A stretch of 64,000 nt of DNA, taken from assembly GCF_002967765.1 (NCBI RefSeq), contig NZ_PUHY01000010.1, forward strand, positions 992,001 through 1,056,000. Direction: 5' to 3'. The notes under the pieces were generated by a model, which was not told the origin of the DNA, did no database searches, and was given only the letters and a program-made list of their open reading frames with translations. The DNA is from Blastopirellula marina (lineage in GTDB: Bacteria; Planctomycetota; Planctomycetia; Pirellulales; Pirellulaceae). The translations under genes and the position numbers were made by a program. This document shows positions 26,742 to 35,486 of the stretch, piece by piece (the first letter of the stretch is position 1; every line of letters starts with the position of its first letter).

Positions 26742-27575
26742 ATGTTGCGTCGATCCCACGAGTACTCCCTTCCCTTCTGCCTGGCCCTGGTTGCCTTGAT
26801 GGTGGGCGTCTTTCTGACCACACCGAGCGTTACCGCTCAAGACGCCGCTGACGCAGAACCTGCTGCGGAGGCTCCCGCGGATGAAGCCCCTGCTGCTGAC
26901 GACGCACCCGCTGGTGACGACAATGCCGATGCCCCCGCCAAGAAAAAAGAGCCCATGTCGCTGTTCGCATGGACCTATAAGGCCCTGACGTACTACTTCT
27001 GGATCTTCTTGATGATCTCGATTGTGTTCGTGGCCTTGCTCGTCATGAACATCATGAACGCCCGTCGCGAAAATGTCGTGCCGCTCGCTCTGGTCGAAAG
27101 CTTTGAGGCATGCCTGGAAGAAAACCAGGTTCAGGAAGCTTACGACATGGCCAAGGAAGACGAGTCGTTCCTCGGCAAGGTCCTTTCGGCCGGCCTCGAG
27201 AAGGTCTCGCAAGGCTACGATAAAGCGATCGAAGCAATGCAGGAAGTGGGCGAAGAAGAGAACATGAAGCTTGATCACCGCCTCAGTTACCTGGCATTAA
27301 TCGGTACACTGAGCCCGATGATCGGCTTGTTTGGAACGGTCGATGGTATGATTCGAGCGTTTAGTGAAATTGCCATCAGTGGTTCGACTCCGGAAGCTTC
27401 CAAGCTGGCCGAAGGTATTTCGACCGCTCTATTCACCACGCTTGTTGGTTTGGCGTTGGCTATCCCGGCAATCGCCGCGTACAACATCCTTCGCAATCGA
27501 GTCGATCGCCTGGCCTTGGAAGTTGGTATCACCAGCGAAGGGCTGATGAGCCGATTCCAAAACGTGGGCAAGTAG
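26742..27575 (+). CDS. exbB: ExbB/TolQ/MotA-family proton channel protein with exported N-terminal extension
   Basis: 277 residues from the ATG at 26742, with GGAG 6 bases upstream. A signal-like hydrophobic segment (about 12-32) is followed by an Ala/Pro/Asp/Glu-rich linker (about 35-75) and a membrane helix (about 83-108, YYFWIFLMISIVFVALLVM). The cytoplasmic helical region follows, then the conserved MotA/TolQ/ExbB core: LIGTLSPMIGLFGTVDGMIR, then STALFTTLVGLALAIPAIAA with the channel helices. It should form the pentameric proton channel that powers an ExbD-linked envelope process. Two exbD genes follow. No TonB or TolB is in the window. The N-terminal extension is common in planctomycete and Bacteroidetes ExbB-like proteins. 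Confidence 0.93.
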   Translation: MLRRSHEYSLPFCLALVALMVGVFLTTPSVTAQDAADAEPAAEAPADEAPAADDAPAGDDNADAPAKKKEPMSLFAWTYKALTYYFWIFLMISIVFVALLVMNIMNARRENVVPLALVESFEACLEENQVQEAYDMAKEDESFLGKVLSAGLEKVSQGYDKAIEAMQEVGEEENMKLDHRLSYLALIGTLSPMIGLFGTVDGMIRAFSEIAISGSTPEASKLAEGISTALFTTLVGLALAIPAIAAYNILRNRVDRLALEVGITSEGLMSRFQNVGK

Positions 27576-27621
27576 TCTTAGACTCGCCGTTCGATCTCTT
27601 TCGCGAGAAGATGAGTACGAC

Positions 27622-28074
27622 ATGAAGATCAAAAAGAACCGACGGGAGGTCCAAGAGGGGGACATGACCCCGATGATCGACATGACGTTTCAGTTGATCG
27701 CCTTCTTTATGGTGCTGATCAACTTTACGCAAGCCGATCAAAACAAGGACGTCAAACTCCCCGAAAGTGAGTTGGCCAAACCTCCTGAAGTACCCTTTGA
27801 AAACGCGATCACGTTGCAGGTCTACCAGGACGGCAACGTCTATTTCGACGGCAAGGATTACACGCCTGAATCGCTCCGACCTTCCCTGGTGGTGGAACGA
27901 CAGATCGCCGACGAATTTAACGCAGATAAAGGCGGCGCAGCCAAGACGGTGACCGTGATCATTCGTGGTGACGGACGTGTCGAAACAGGCAAAGTCCAAG
28001 AGTTGATCAAGCTTTGCCAGGATGTTGGTTTCGAGAAATTCGCCTTGCGGGCGAAGGAAAAGGTCCCCTACTAA
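27622..28074 (+). CDS. exbD: ExbD/TolR-family protein, first copy
   Basis: 150 residues. The N-terminus [20 protein letters not shown] and the single membrane helix (about 17-37) with the conserved Asp ([18 protein letters not shown]) are diagnostic for ExbD/TolR; the Asp carries the proton relay with ExbB. The periplasmic domain has the usual strand pattern ([48 protein letters not shown]). It starts 46 bases after exbB and is followed by a second exbD after 17 bases. The two copies differ in the periplasmic part, which suggests a heteromeric shaft or different partners. Confidence 0.94.
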   Translation: MKIKKNRREVQEGDMTPMIDMTFQLIAFFMVLINFTQADQNKDVKLPESELAKPPEVPFENAITLQVYQDGNVYFDGKDYTPESLRPSLVVERQIADEFNADKGGAAKTVTVIIRGDGRVETGKVQELIKLCQDVGFEKFALRAKEKVPY

Positions 28075-28091
28075 GGCAACGGTTCGATCTC

Positions 28092-28598
28092 ATGAAACTT
28101 CGCAAGAACGAAGTCCACGGACGAGAAAAAGTCGAAGTCCCGATGACGCCAATGATCGACATCGTGTTTCAGCTGCTCGTCTTCTTCATCATGACGTTCA
28201 AGATCGTCGCGATGGAGGGTGACTTCAACATCAACATGCCGCAAGCCGCTCAAGGTTCGCCCAGTACCACCCAAATCGCACTCACCTTGTCTCTGCGTGC
28301 AGGACCAAGCGGTGCATTGCAATCCGTTTCGCTGAACAATCTGCCCCCTTTCGAGGGCTCGGTGCAAGAGAAGTTCAAAAAGCTACAAGACGCCATCGTC
28401 GAGCAGGTAGGCGTGAACGATGGTCCTAGTACATCGCAAGAAGAGTCGGAGATCGAAATCGATGCCGACTACCAATTGCAGTACCACTACGTCATTCAAG
28501 CGATTACGGCCGTGACCGGTCGCATTGATCCCAAGACTGGGGAAGTTCAGAAGTTGATCGAAAAGATCAAGTTCGCCCCAGGCGCTGGAGCTGGTTAA
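28092..28598 (+). CDS. exbD: ExbD/TolR-family protein, second copy
   Basis: 168 residues from the ATG at 28092. It has the same opening as the first copy ([19 protein letters not shown], membrane helix about 22-42 with the proton-relay Asp) but a longer, different periplasmic part ([49 protein letters not shown]). A tandem ExbD pair beside one ExbB is common in planctomycetes and Bacteroidetes. It is the last gene of the set; a hairpin terminator follows at 28624. Confidence 0.93.
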   Translation: MKLRKNEVHGREKVEVPMTPMIDIVFQLLVFFIMTFKIVAMEGDFNINMPQAAQGSPSTTQIALTLSLRAGPSGALQSVSLNNLPPFEGSVQEKFKKLQDAIVEQVGVNDGPSTSQEESEIEIDADYQLQYHYVIQAITAVTGRIDPKTGEVQKLIEKIKFAPGAGAG

Positions 28599-28623
28599 TT
28601 CTTCGTATCTCGAGTTACAACTC

Positions 28624-28665
28624 AAGTTCACGCTCGCGGATGGAACGTGGCGTGAACTTTCTTTA
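28624..28665 (+). terminator. Terminator of the exb operon, overlapping the 3' end of xerD
   Basis: AAGTTCACGC (28624-28633) and GCGTGAACTT (28650-28659) form a perfect 10-base stem, followed on the plus strand by TCTTTAG. The stem covers the last codons of the convergent recombinase gene. Confidence 0.65.
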
Positions 28666-29569
28666 GCCGCGATTGATCGACATGGGTATAGATTTGCGTC
28701 GTTGCGATACTCGCGTGACCGAGCAATTCTTGCACTTGCCGCAAGTCGGCCCCGCCAGCGAGCAAATGGGTCGCGAAACTATGCCGTAAGGTGTGCGGAC
28801 TGACATTGGGATCAATCCCGGCACGCAAAGCGTACTTCTTTACCATCTCCCAAATCGCTTCGCGCCGGAGCGGACGCCCCGTGCGTGTGAGGAAGAACTC
28901 AGGCGAGTCGTAACCACGCGACGCCAATTTAGGACGCTCGGTCTCGAGATATTCGCGACAGGCAGCAACCGCTTTTTCGCCGAGCGGAACCAGACGCTGC
29001 TTGTTGCCTTTGCCATGAAGTCGACAAAAACCTTCGCTGAGGTGAACGTCATTCGCCTTGAGACCTGCGATCTCGGAAGCTCGACAGCCACAAGCGTACA
29101 GAACTTCGAGAATTGCTCGATCCCGTCGCCAGTATGGGTCTTCACTCCACGGGGCGGTTAGAAAGTCATCGATCTGGTGGGGCGGAATCACCGTCGGGAT
29201 CTTCTGCCACAGCTTTTGACAGCCCAACAGTTCCGCCAAGTTATCTTGCAATACACCTTCCAACTGAAGATAGCGGAAAAAGACCTTCAGCGAGATGATA
29301 TGTCGAGCAATCGACGCAGGAGCCAATTTCTGATCGTGCAACCAAGCCACATAATCCGATAGCTCGACGATCGTCAAATCCTTCGGGTTTTTGTTACCCA
29401 CCCATGTCCGAAATCGCTGCAGATCTCGCGAATAAGCTTGGATGGTGTTTTGCGAAAGATGACACTCCGTCGTTAAATACGTGATCAGCGAAGCGATCAA
29501 TCGCTCGATTCGCTCACCTTGCGGCTGAGGAAGCGGCCGTTTGAGCTTCAGTTTCAATTTCCGCTTCAT
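28628..29569 (-). CDS. xerD: XerC/XerD-type tyrosine recombinase
   Basis: 313 residues from the ATG at 29569 (a TTG one codon earlier is possible). A basic N-terminus (KRKLKLKLKRPLPQ) precedes the SAM-like core-binding domain (about 25-110). The catalytic domain has all tyrosine-recombinase residues: Arg in CGCRASEIAGL, Lys in LHGKGNKQRLVPLG, HxxR in HTLRHSFATHLL, the second His in LLGHASIATTQIYTHV and the nucleophile Tyr in that motif. Length and motifs fit XerC/XerD, which resolve chromosome dimers at dif; XerC and XerD cannot be separated here. It is convergent with the exb operon and divergent from galE. No integron or transposon features are nearby. Confidence 0.92.
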   Translation of the reverse strand: MKRKLKLKLKRPLPQPQGERIERLIASLITYLTTECHLSQNTIQAYSRDLQRFRTWVGNKNPKDLTIVELSDYVAWLHDQKLAPASIARHIISLKVFFRYLQLEGVLQDNLAELLGCQKLWQKIPTVIPPHQIDDFLTAPWSEDPYWRRDRAILEVLYACGCRASEIAGLKANDVHLSEGFCRLHGKGNKQRLVPLGEKAVAACREYLETERPKLASRGYDSPEFFLTRTGRPLRREAIWEMVKKYALRAGIDPNVSPHTLRHSFATHLLAGGADLRQVQELLGHASIATTQIYTHVDQSRLKKVHATFHPRA

Positions 29570-29796
29570 CAAGAACCCGAGCTATTTTTGCAGGAGAAGA
29601 TCAGACCATCGCTTATTCCTGTCATCGACAACTCAGGAGATGGGTTCAAGCTTGCATCGGAAAATTCCGGTCGTATTGATTGTATGGACACAATGGATCA
29701 GAATCTGGTCGTTTGCCAGTTCACCAGCCAACGGTGGGATAAGATTTCTTCCACGGCACATCCCATCTCGATTTAGAAACTTAAGGTTTTCGTCCA

Positions 29797-30780
29797 ATGC
29801 GTGTACTGGTAACCGGAGGAGCTGGCTATATTGGCTCGCACACGGCTCGCAAACTGGCAACTGCCGGCCACGAAGTGGTCGTCTTCGATAATCTCTCTTA
29901 CGGCCACCGCGGCGCCGTCGGCGAGTTGAAGCTGGTTGTCGGAGATTTGATCGATCGAGAACTGCTGACCGAGACCCTCAAATCGAACAAGATCGAAGCA
30001 GTAATCCACTTCGCTGCGTTCGCCCAAGTGGGCGAGTCGGTCACCAACCCTTCGATTTACTACAACAACAATATCTGTGGCACGATTAGCCTTCTCGACG
30101 CGATGCGAGCGGCAGACGTTGGCCGCATTGTGTTCTCAAGCACCTGTGCCACTTACGGAATTCCAGCCTCGTCACCGATCGACGAAAGCTTCCCACAAGC
30201 ACCGATCAATCCTTACGGCTTCTCGAAACTAGCCATCGAGCATGCCCTGCAAGACTACTCGCATGCTTATGGAATGGCCTACGCGGCCCTACGCTATTTT
30301 AACGCCGCCGGAGCTTCCCCCACCGGGGATATTGGCGAAGACCACACGCCGGAATCACACCTGATTCCGGTCGTTTTGCAAGTTGCTTTGGGTCAGCGCA
30401 AGTCAATTAGCCTGTTCGGCACGGACTACCCTACCGAAGATGGTACTTGTGTGCGCGATTACATCCATGTCGACGACCTCGCCGATGCTCACCTGTTAGC
30501 GATGGAAAAGATCACGCCAGACGAGTGCCTCAAGCTGAATCTTGGGACAGGATGTGGCAATAGTGTGCAAGAGATCGTCGCGGCATGCCGCGAGGTCACA
30601 GGGCATGAAATCCCAACGGAGATTGCCCCACGTCGGCCCGGAGATCCGCCTGCCCTGGTAGCCAATCCGTCGCTGGCCCGTAAAATTTTGGATTGGAAAC
30701 CGAAGTACTTGGATGTACGTGAAACGATTGAAACCGCCTGGCGATGGCATCAAGCCCATCCCCAAGGTTTCGCCGATTAG
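29797..30780 (+). CDS. galE: UDP-glucose 4-epimerase
   Basis: 327 residues, normal GalE length. The Rossmann motif TGGAGYIGSHTARKL is at the N-terminus, followed by VVVFDNLSYGHRGAV (NAD ribose binding and the GalE-specific loop), the catalytic SSTCATYG and YGFSKLAIE (YxxxK), RYFNAAGASPTGDIGEDHTP, and VRDYIHVDDLADAH. It interconverts UDP-glucose and UDP-galactose for envelope and exopolysaccharide synthesis. A TAAGG lies about 11 bases before the ATG. It stands with the acyltransferase gene 39 bases downstream. Confidence 0.95.
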   Translation: MRVLVTGGAGYIGSHTARKLATAGHEVVVFDNLSYGHRGAVGELKLVVGDLIDRELLTETLKSNKIEAVIHFAAFAQVGESVTNPSIYYNNNICGTISLLDAMRAADVGRIVFSSTCATYGIPASSPIDESFPQAPINPYGFSKLAIEHALQDYSHAYGMAYAALRYFNAAGASPTGDIGEDHTPESHLIPVVLQVALGQRKSISLFGTDYPTEDGTCVRDYIHVDDLADAHLLAMEKITPDECLKLNLGTGCGNSVQEIVAACREVTGHEIPTEIAPRRPGDPPALVANPSLARKILDWKPKYLDVRETIETAWRWHQAHPQGFAD

Positions 30781-30819
30781 CGAACAATTGCGACGAATCG
30801 CAAGGCGCCCGCGGATCCC

Positions 30820-32040
30820 ATGCAGAAGATCATCATTGAAAAGCCCTATCGATTCGTTCCTCCCCATCGTGGAACGCTTTGGCCTGATTTCATCCAGGGA
30901 TTCGATCTCTATGGTCGCTACCTCAAACTGTTTGAGGGTGTCGAATCGTATGAGGTCCGCAACGGTGACCGTCTGAAGAAGTCGCTGGACGCACAGCACG
31001 GCATCTTGCTGGCCCCCAATCATTGTCGAATGTCCGATCCGCTCGTCTTGGGCTTCCTGGGCCGAGAGACGGGATGTCATCTCTATTCAATGGCCAGCTG
31101 GCACCTCTTCAACCAAGGGTGGTTCAAAGCTTTGGCGATACGCTTGATGGGCGGGTTCAGTATCTACCGTGAAGGGGTCGATCGAAAATCGCTTGCAACT
31201 GCGGTCGATGCCATGGTCGAGGCCAAACGCCCATTGGTCGTATTCCCAGAAGGTTCCACCACACGAACGAATGATCACATCCACGATCTTCTTGACGGCG
31301 TTGCCTTCGTTGCACGATCAGCGGCGAAACGTCGTGCTAAGGAAGGCCTGAGCGATACGGTGATCCACCCAATTGGTATCAAGTATGTCTTTCAAGGTGA
31401 TATCGACGCCACGGTTCGACCGGTTTTACACGAAATCGAACATCGCTTGGGCTGGCGAACCTCAGAAGAGTTGCCGTTGCTGGAACGTGTCGAACGCATG
31501 GGAGAAGGTCTATTAGCCCTGGAAGAGATCCGCTACGCCGGCCACGCAAAATCGGGAATCGACCTGGCACTGCGAACGGCCGACCTGATCGACGCCATTC
31601 TTCATCCACTGGAAAAAGAGTGGCTCAAGGAAGAAGGGGTCGGCAGCGTACTGCCACGGATCAAGGCCCTTCGTTCGAGAATGCTACCTGATATGGTGGC
31701 GGGGACATTATCCCCCGAGGAACGCAACCGACGCTGGATGCAATTAGAAGACATCTACGTCGCTCAGCAGATCTCCTGCTATATCCCAAACTATCTTCGC
31801 GATTTCCCCAGCGTCGATCGCTTGCTCGAAACCATCGAGCGATACGAGGAAGATCTCAAGGATACGACTACCTATCACGGCTCGTTACATGTGATTATTG
31901 ACGTCGACGAACCCATCATCGTTTCCCCTGACCGACGCCCTCGAGGTGACGAAGATCCGCTGATGCAAGAGCTTCAGCAGCGACTTCGTGCGAAACTATG
32001 CGAGCTGAAAACGGAATCGAAGCTCTATCAGCCAAAGTAA
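30820..32040 (+). CDS. PlsC-family 1-acyl-glycerol-3-phosphate acyltransferase-like protein, enlarged
   Basis: 406 residues against about 200-250 in ordinary PlsC. The acyltransferase domain (about 50-230) has LLAPNHCRMSDPLVLG (NHxxxxD catalytic motif), GFSIYREGVDRKSL, and LVVFPEGSTTRTND (FPEGxxT/S substrate-binding motif). The C-terminal 170 residues are helical and charged (LDQIL-like AIRL region, EERNRRWMQLEDIYVAQQIS) and have no recognised domain. The protein lacks a clear membrane helix. It may acylate lysophosphatidate or another lipid or glycolipid; the downstream neighbours do not specify which. It follows galE and precedes the HD nuclease. Confidence 0.82.
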   Translation: MQKIIIEKPYRFVPPHRGTLWPDFIQGFDLYGRYLKLFEGVESYEVRNGDRLKKSLDAQHGILLAPNHCRMSDPLVLGFLGRETGCHLYSMASWHLFNQGWFKALAIRLMGGFSIYREGVDRKSLATAVDAMVEAKRPLVVFPEGSTTRTNDHIHDLLDGVAFVARSAAKRRAKEGLSDTVIHPIGIKYVFQGDIDATVRPVLHEIEHRLGWRTSEELPLLERVERMGEGLLALEEIRYAGHAKSGIDLALRTADLIDAILHPLEKEWLKEEGVGSVLPRIKALRSRMLPDMVAGTLSPEERNRRWMQLEDIYVAQQISCYIPNYLRDFPSVDRLLETIERYEEDLKDTTTYHGSLHVIIDVDEPIIVSPDRRPRGDEDPLMQELQQRLRAKLCELKTESKLYQPK

Positions 32041-32119
32041 TTTTTCTGGCTTCCCCCACAGCCCCTACTTATGATGGGCATTGACCTGCTTCTGCAGATT
32101 TACCAGGGGAACTGAAGAG

Positions 32120-33136
32120 ATGGCGACGGTTAAGCAACTTGGCGAGCTTCAACATGGACAATCGGCCGACTTTTTCGCTCAATTGATAAAAAAGGATTCG
32201 GCCACCACGCGACAAGGTCGTCCGTTCTTTGCCGTTGAGTTTCGTGATAACCGTCGCAATGCCACGAGCGCGATCTGGGAAGGTTCTTCCCACGAATTGG
32301 CCTGCCGCGACGAGTGGAAGGTTGGCCAGTTTTATAAGATTCGTGGCACCTTCCAGGAAACTGCCTACGGGGCCAAAATCGAAATCCTCCGCATCCGTGC
32401 CGTGGAAGAAGCTGACGCAGATTCAGGCTTCGATCCTTTGCTCTGTCAGCCTGTGGCAGAAAATGATTCGGGCGAGATGTTCGATCATCTGCTAGATCTC
32501 GTCGAACGCGAGATTACGACGGAAGACTTAAAGTCACTGATTATCGCCATCTTCGAGCAAAATCGAGAACGGCTTGAAGCCCTGCCGGGCGCGGTGCATC
32601 ATCACCATGCGTACGCTGGCGGTTACCTCGAACATGTATACAGCGTTACGCGTAACGTGCTGTATCTCATTGAAATGTATCGTGGCCAGCATCCTTCACT
32701 CCGTGATCCGCTAACGCAAGAGCTCGCTTTGGCTGGTGCACTGCTTCACGATATCGGCAAGCTTCGCGAACTGGATGAAGATGCCGGCAACACGGCCTAC
32801 ACGGTAGCAGGAGAACTGATCGGGCATATCGCTCTGGGTCGGGACATCATCCGTGACATGGCAAAAGAACTGGAAATCGACGCCCCATGGCTCGTTCGAC
32901 TGGAACATTTGATTGTCAGCCATCAAGGAACTCCTCAACACGGTAGCCCCAAGTCGCCCATGACTTGGGAAGCCAATCTCGTCTATTGGGCGGATGAACT
33001 CGACGGAAACATCTACCGTCTTGCTCAAACCTTCGAGCAGGCCGAGACAAACGACGTGGTGATTCCCAATCGGAATCCGTTCGGGCGGAGGGTCTTTCGG
33101 GGGGAATTGCCATTGGAATCGGAATCATCGGCATAG
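32120..33136 (+). CDS. YhaM-like OB/HD-domain 3'-5' exonuclease
   Basis: 338 residues from the ATG at 32120, following AGGGGA and GAAGAG sequences; the longer frame is not needed. An N-terminal OB-type nucleic-acid-binding domain (about 1-95: VKQLGELQHGQSADFFAQLI, KIRGTFQETAYGAKIEILRI) is followed by an HD metal-dependent domain: PGAVHHHHAYAGGYLEHVYS, LALAGALLHDIGKLREL (HD motif), LIVSHQGTPQHGSPKSP (third His) and LVYWADELDGNI (Asp). This is the architecture of YhaM/CBF1, a 3'-5' exoribonuclease found mainly in Firmicutes and also seen in planctomycetes. Expected role: RNA or DNA 3'-end trimming. Confidence 0.85.
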   Translation: MATVKQLGELQHGQSADFFAQLIKKDSATTRQGRPFFAVEFRDNRRNATSAIWEGSSHELACRDEWKVGQFYKIRGTFQETAYGAKIEILRIRAVEEADADSGFDPLLCQPVAENDSGEMFDHLLDLVEREITTEDLKSLIIAIFEQNRERLEALPGAVHHHHAYAGGYLEHVYSVTRNVLYLIEMYRGQHPSLRDPLTQELALAGALLHDIGKLRELDEDAGNTAYTVAGELIGHIALGRDIIRDMAKELEIDAPWLVRLEHLIVSHQGTPQHGSPKSPMTWEANLVYWADELDGNIYRLAQTFEQAETNDVVIPNRNPFGRRVFRGELPLESESSA

Positions 33137-33250
33137 CCCGACTCTTTTTTCTGACCCTCTTTTTCGACAGACCGTAATCGTGGTCTACCCTTAAGAGACC
33201 CGTCTTTTGGACGGATGGCATAAGGCCGTGCTCTCACTTGGGGTCAATGG

Positions 33251-34540
33251 ATGTTTCTTTATCTAATACTTACGATCGCCGCGAACCTGATGGTCGGATT
33301 CTGCGCCGCTGTGCGTGTCCGCCAATTGGTTCAGCATCAACCAGCGATCATTTCGGTGGAAACCGCCGATACATTCTTGGGTGAGATTGAAGACGAAGAT
33401 CCTGCCGAAGCGAATTCCCAAAATAAAAACCACGGCAGGAAAGAAGAACCCGAGGAAGTCATTCCTTACGAATACCTTGCGATCCTCGAGGCAGAAGCGG
33501 TTGAAGCGGGCGGCTTGGTCGAAGCAACAGCCCAGGTGCTTCGTCTCGAAATCGGCCTCTATCGCGCCAAACTAATTGCCCTAGAAAATCGCCTCCGCGA
33601 AGTTTGGTATCAGCCCACTGAAGAAGCACTACAAGAAATCGCAGACGAATTAGATGCCATCAACATTGATTGGCTCGACAAACAAGCCGAAGCCGCTCAG
33701 CATTTAGATGGAAGTACCGACGGATTAGGAGCCTACTCCGACGTCGGCAAACGACTTTGCGATACGCTATTCGATCAGACAGCTCAGATCGAAACGACAC
33801 TGAGCAATCTCCAACAACTGGACTTCGTCGATAGCCTGAACGACGTTTGCCGCAAGCTGGTGCTGGAAGTCGGACGATTGGTCGACCTGTGCCACGATCT
33901 ACGCGATAAGATGACCGAAACCATCGTCACTGTGCTGCGTGCCGAAAAGCGGCTAGGCACAGTCGACAAAAAGATGCAGATCGACGGATTGACCGGTATG
34001 CGAAATCGTACGGGCTTCGAACGTCAGCTGTTTGAATGGTGGCGTGACGACATACGTCGAGAACGTGCGTTGAGTATCGCCATCGTCGACATCGACGCCT
34101 TCCGTAAGGTGAACGAGCGACTTAGCACGGAAATCGGTGATAAAGTAATCAAAGCGATCGGCAAGTTTATTGTCGACATCATGCGAAGTGATCGTGGCTT
34201 TGAATTCCCAATGCGGTTGGAAGGACAGCGATTCATCTTGTTCTTCGGTGACGTTGGGCCGCGTGGTGCAACCAGTGCCGTGGAACGCATTCGCCAAACC
34301 GTTCAAGCGACCAGCTTTCAGTACGACGGCGAAGAACTGGAACTGTTCGTTAGTGCAGGCGTTACCGAAGTGGCACCGAAAGACACGGTGCCCAAGCTAT
34401 TAACTCGGGTTTCTACCGCCATGCGTACGGCAAAAAAAAATGGCCGAAACCGAACCTTCATTGATGAGGGGAACGGTCCCCAACCAATTGATCCGCCCGA
34501 GTATCCAGTCCGTCCACGAATCGTGCGGATTGGCGACTAA
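33251..34540 (+). CDS. Membrane GGDEF-family protein with degenerate signature (EGQRF)
   Basis: 429 residues. A membrane helix at the N-terminus (about 3-22) is followed by an acidic, coiled-coil region (about 40-240) with many Glu, Ala, Gln and Leu. The GGDEF fold starts at DGLTGMRNRTGFE (about 245-257); SIAIVDIDAFRKVNE keeps the first metal-binding Asp; but the signature at 324-328 is EGQRF in place of GGDEF (segment RLEGQRFILFF), and FVSAGVTEV and AMRTAKKNGRNRT keep the rest of the fold. Loss of the catalytic D/E and of the Gly predicts no diguanylate cyclase activity. It may bind c-di-GMP or GTP as a sensor, or be a scaffold. The start ATG has GGGG upstream. It is convergent with prmC. 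Confidence 0.85.
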   Translation: MFLYLILTIAANLMVGFCAAVRVRQLVQHQPAIISVETADTFLGEIEDEDPAEANSQNKNHGRKEEPEEVIPYEYLAILEAEAVEAGGLVEATAQVLRLEIGLYRAKLIALENRLREVWYQPTEEALQEIADELDAINIDWLDKQAEAAQHLDGSTDGLGAYSDVGKRLCDTLFDQTAQIETTLSNLQQLDFVDSLNDVCRKLVLEVGRLVDLCHDLRDKMTETIVTVLRAEKRLGTVDKKMQIDGLTGMRNRTGFERQLFEWWRDDIRRERALSIAIVDIDAFRKVNERLSTEIGDKVIKAIGKFIVDIMRSDRGFEFPMRLEGQRFILFFGDVGPRGATSAVERIRQTVQATSFQYDGEELELFVSAGVTEVAPKDTVPKLLTRVSTAMRTAKKNGRNRTFIDEGNGPQPIDPPEYPVRPRIVRIGD

Positions 34541-34547
34541 CTCGCGT

Positions 34548-35429
34548 TTACCCTGCCTTCTGAGCGACAAGATATCGATCGTGCTTGGCGAGATCCTTGC
34601 CGATCGAAATCTGTTGGTAGTGCCCAAGTTGCTCAGCGATTTTCGCAACACGAGACGCAATCATCGGGCTAAACTCTAAAAGCACCCAACCACCAGGTTT
34701 GAGGTAGTCGACGGCTTGCTCAAGAATCCGCCGCAAGACAGCCGTTCCCTCTTCATCGGCAAACAACGCCACATGCGGTTCATGAGCGATCACTTGAGGA
34801 TCCATCATCGACTTTTCTGAATCAGCCACGTAGGGTGGATTACTCACGATGATGTCGAACTTCTCTCCAACTGGGACAGCGTCGAAAAGATCACCCGAAG
34901 CAAACTCGATGCGTTCCGCGACGCCATGCTTCTCTGCGTTTCCCCGCGCAACTTCCAGAGCTTTCTTGCTAATATCGGTAGCTAAACCAGTCACTTGCTT
35001 GGCATGCTTCGCAACTGTGACGGCAATGATTCCGCTGCCAGTGCCCAGTTCAAGAAACCGCAGCCCTTCTTCTCCGGACCGAGCCTTGAGGCGATCGAGC
35101 GTTTCGATCACGAGATGTTCGGTCTCGGGGCGAGGGATCAACACATCGGACGTGATGGCAAATTCCATCGAATAGAATTCGCGCGTTCCCAAGAGATAAG
35201 CGACCGGTATACCCGCAGCACGTTGCTTGACCAACTCCCGAAATTTCGACCGCTTGTCGTCGTCCACCGTTTCTTCAAACCGGGTGTAGAGCTGAATCTT
35301 CTGGCAGTCGAGCGCATGACACAACAGAAGTTGTGCCTCGAGGCGAGCCTCATCGCTTCCCTTCGATTCGAGATACTCCGTCGTCCAGTTCAACAGACGG
35401 CCAATCGTCCATGGTTCGGCAGTCGACAT
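34548..35429 (-). CDS. prmC: Release factor glutamine methyltransferase
   Basis: 293 residues. An N-terminal helical domain (about 1-85, with LEAQLLLCHALDCQKIQLYT) and a Rossmann methyltransferase domain with motif I LELGTGSGIIAVTVAKH and the catalytic NPPYVADSE motif (about 190-200). PrmC methylates the Gln of the GGQ motif in release factors RF1/RF2. It is the last gene of the rpmE-prfA-prmC set; the prfA stop is 57 bases before its start, which fits functional coupling since it modifies RF1. Confidence 0.95.
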   Translation of the reverse strand: MSTAEPWTIGRLLNWTTEYLESKGSDEARLEAQLLLCHALDCQKIQLYTRFEETVDDDKRSKFRELVKQRAAGIPVAYLLGTREFYSMEFAITSDVLIPRPETEHLVIETLDRLKARSGEEGLRFLELGTGSGIIAVTVAKHAKQVTGLATDISKKALEVARGNAEKHGVAERIEFASGDLFDAVPVGEKFDIIVSNPPYVADSEKSMMDPQVIAHEPHVALFADEEGTAVLRRILEQAVDYLKPGGWVLLEFSPMIASRVAKIAEQLGHYQQISIGKDLAKHDRYLVAQKAG

Positions 35430-35486
35430 TCGGGCTTTGTGATCCCTTCGGGTTTGAAGTGGGCGAATGAAGAGGAATCGTCGGGT

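Noticed and set aside
28628-29569. The tyrosine recombinase as part of an integron or mobile element
   Set aside because: No attC sites, cassette array, direct repeats, transposase or tRNA-type attachment site nearby; length and motifs fit housekeeping XerC/XerD.
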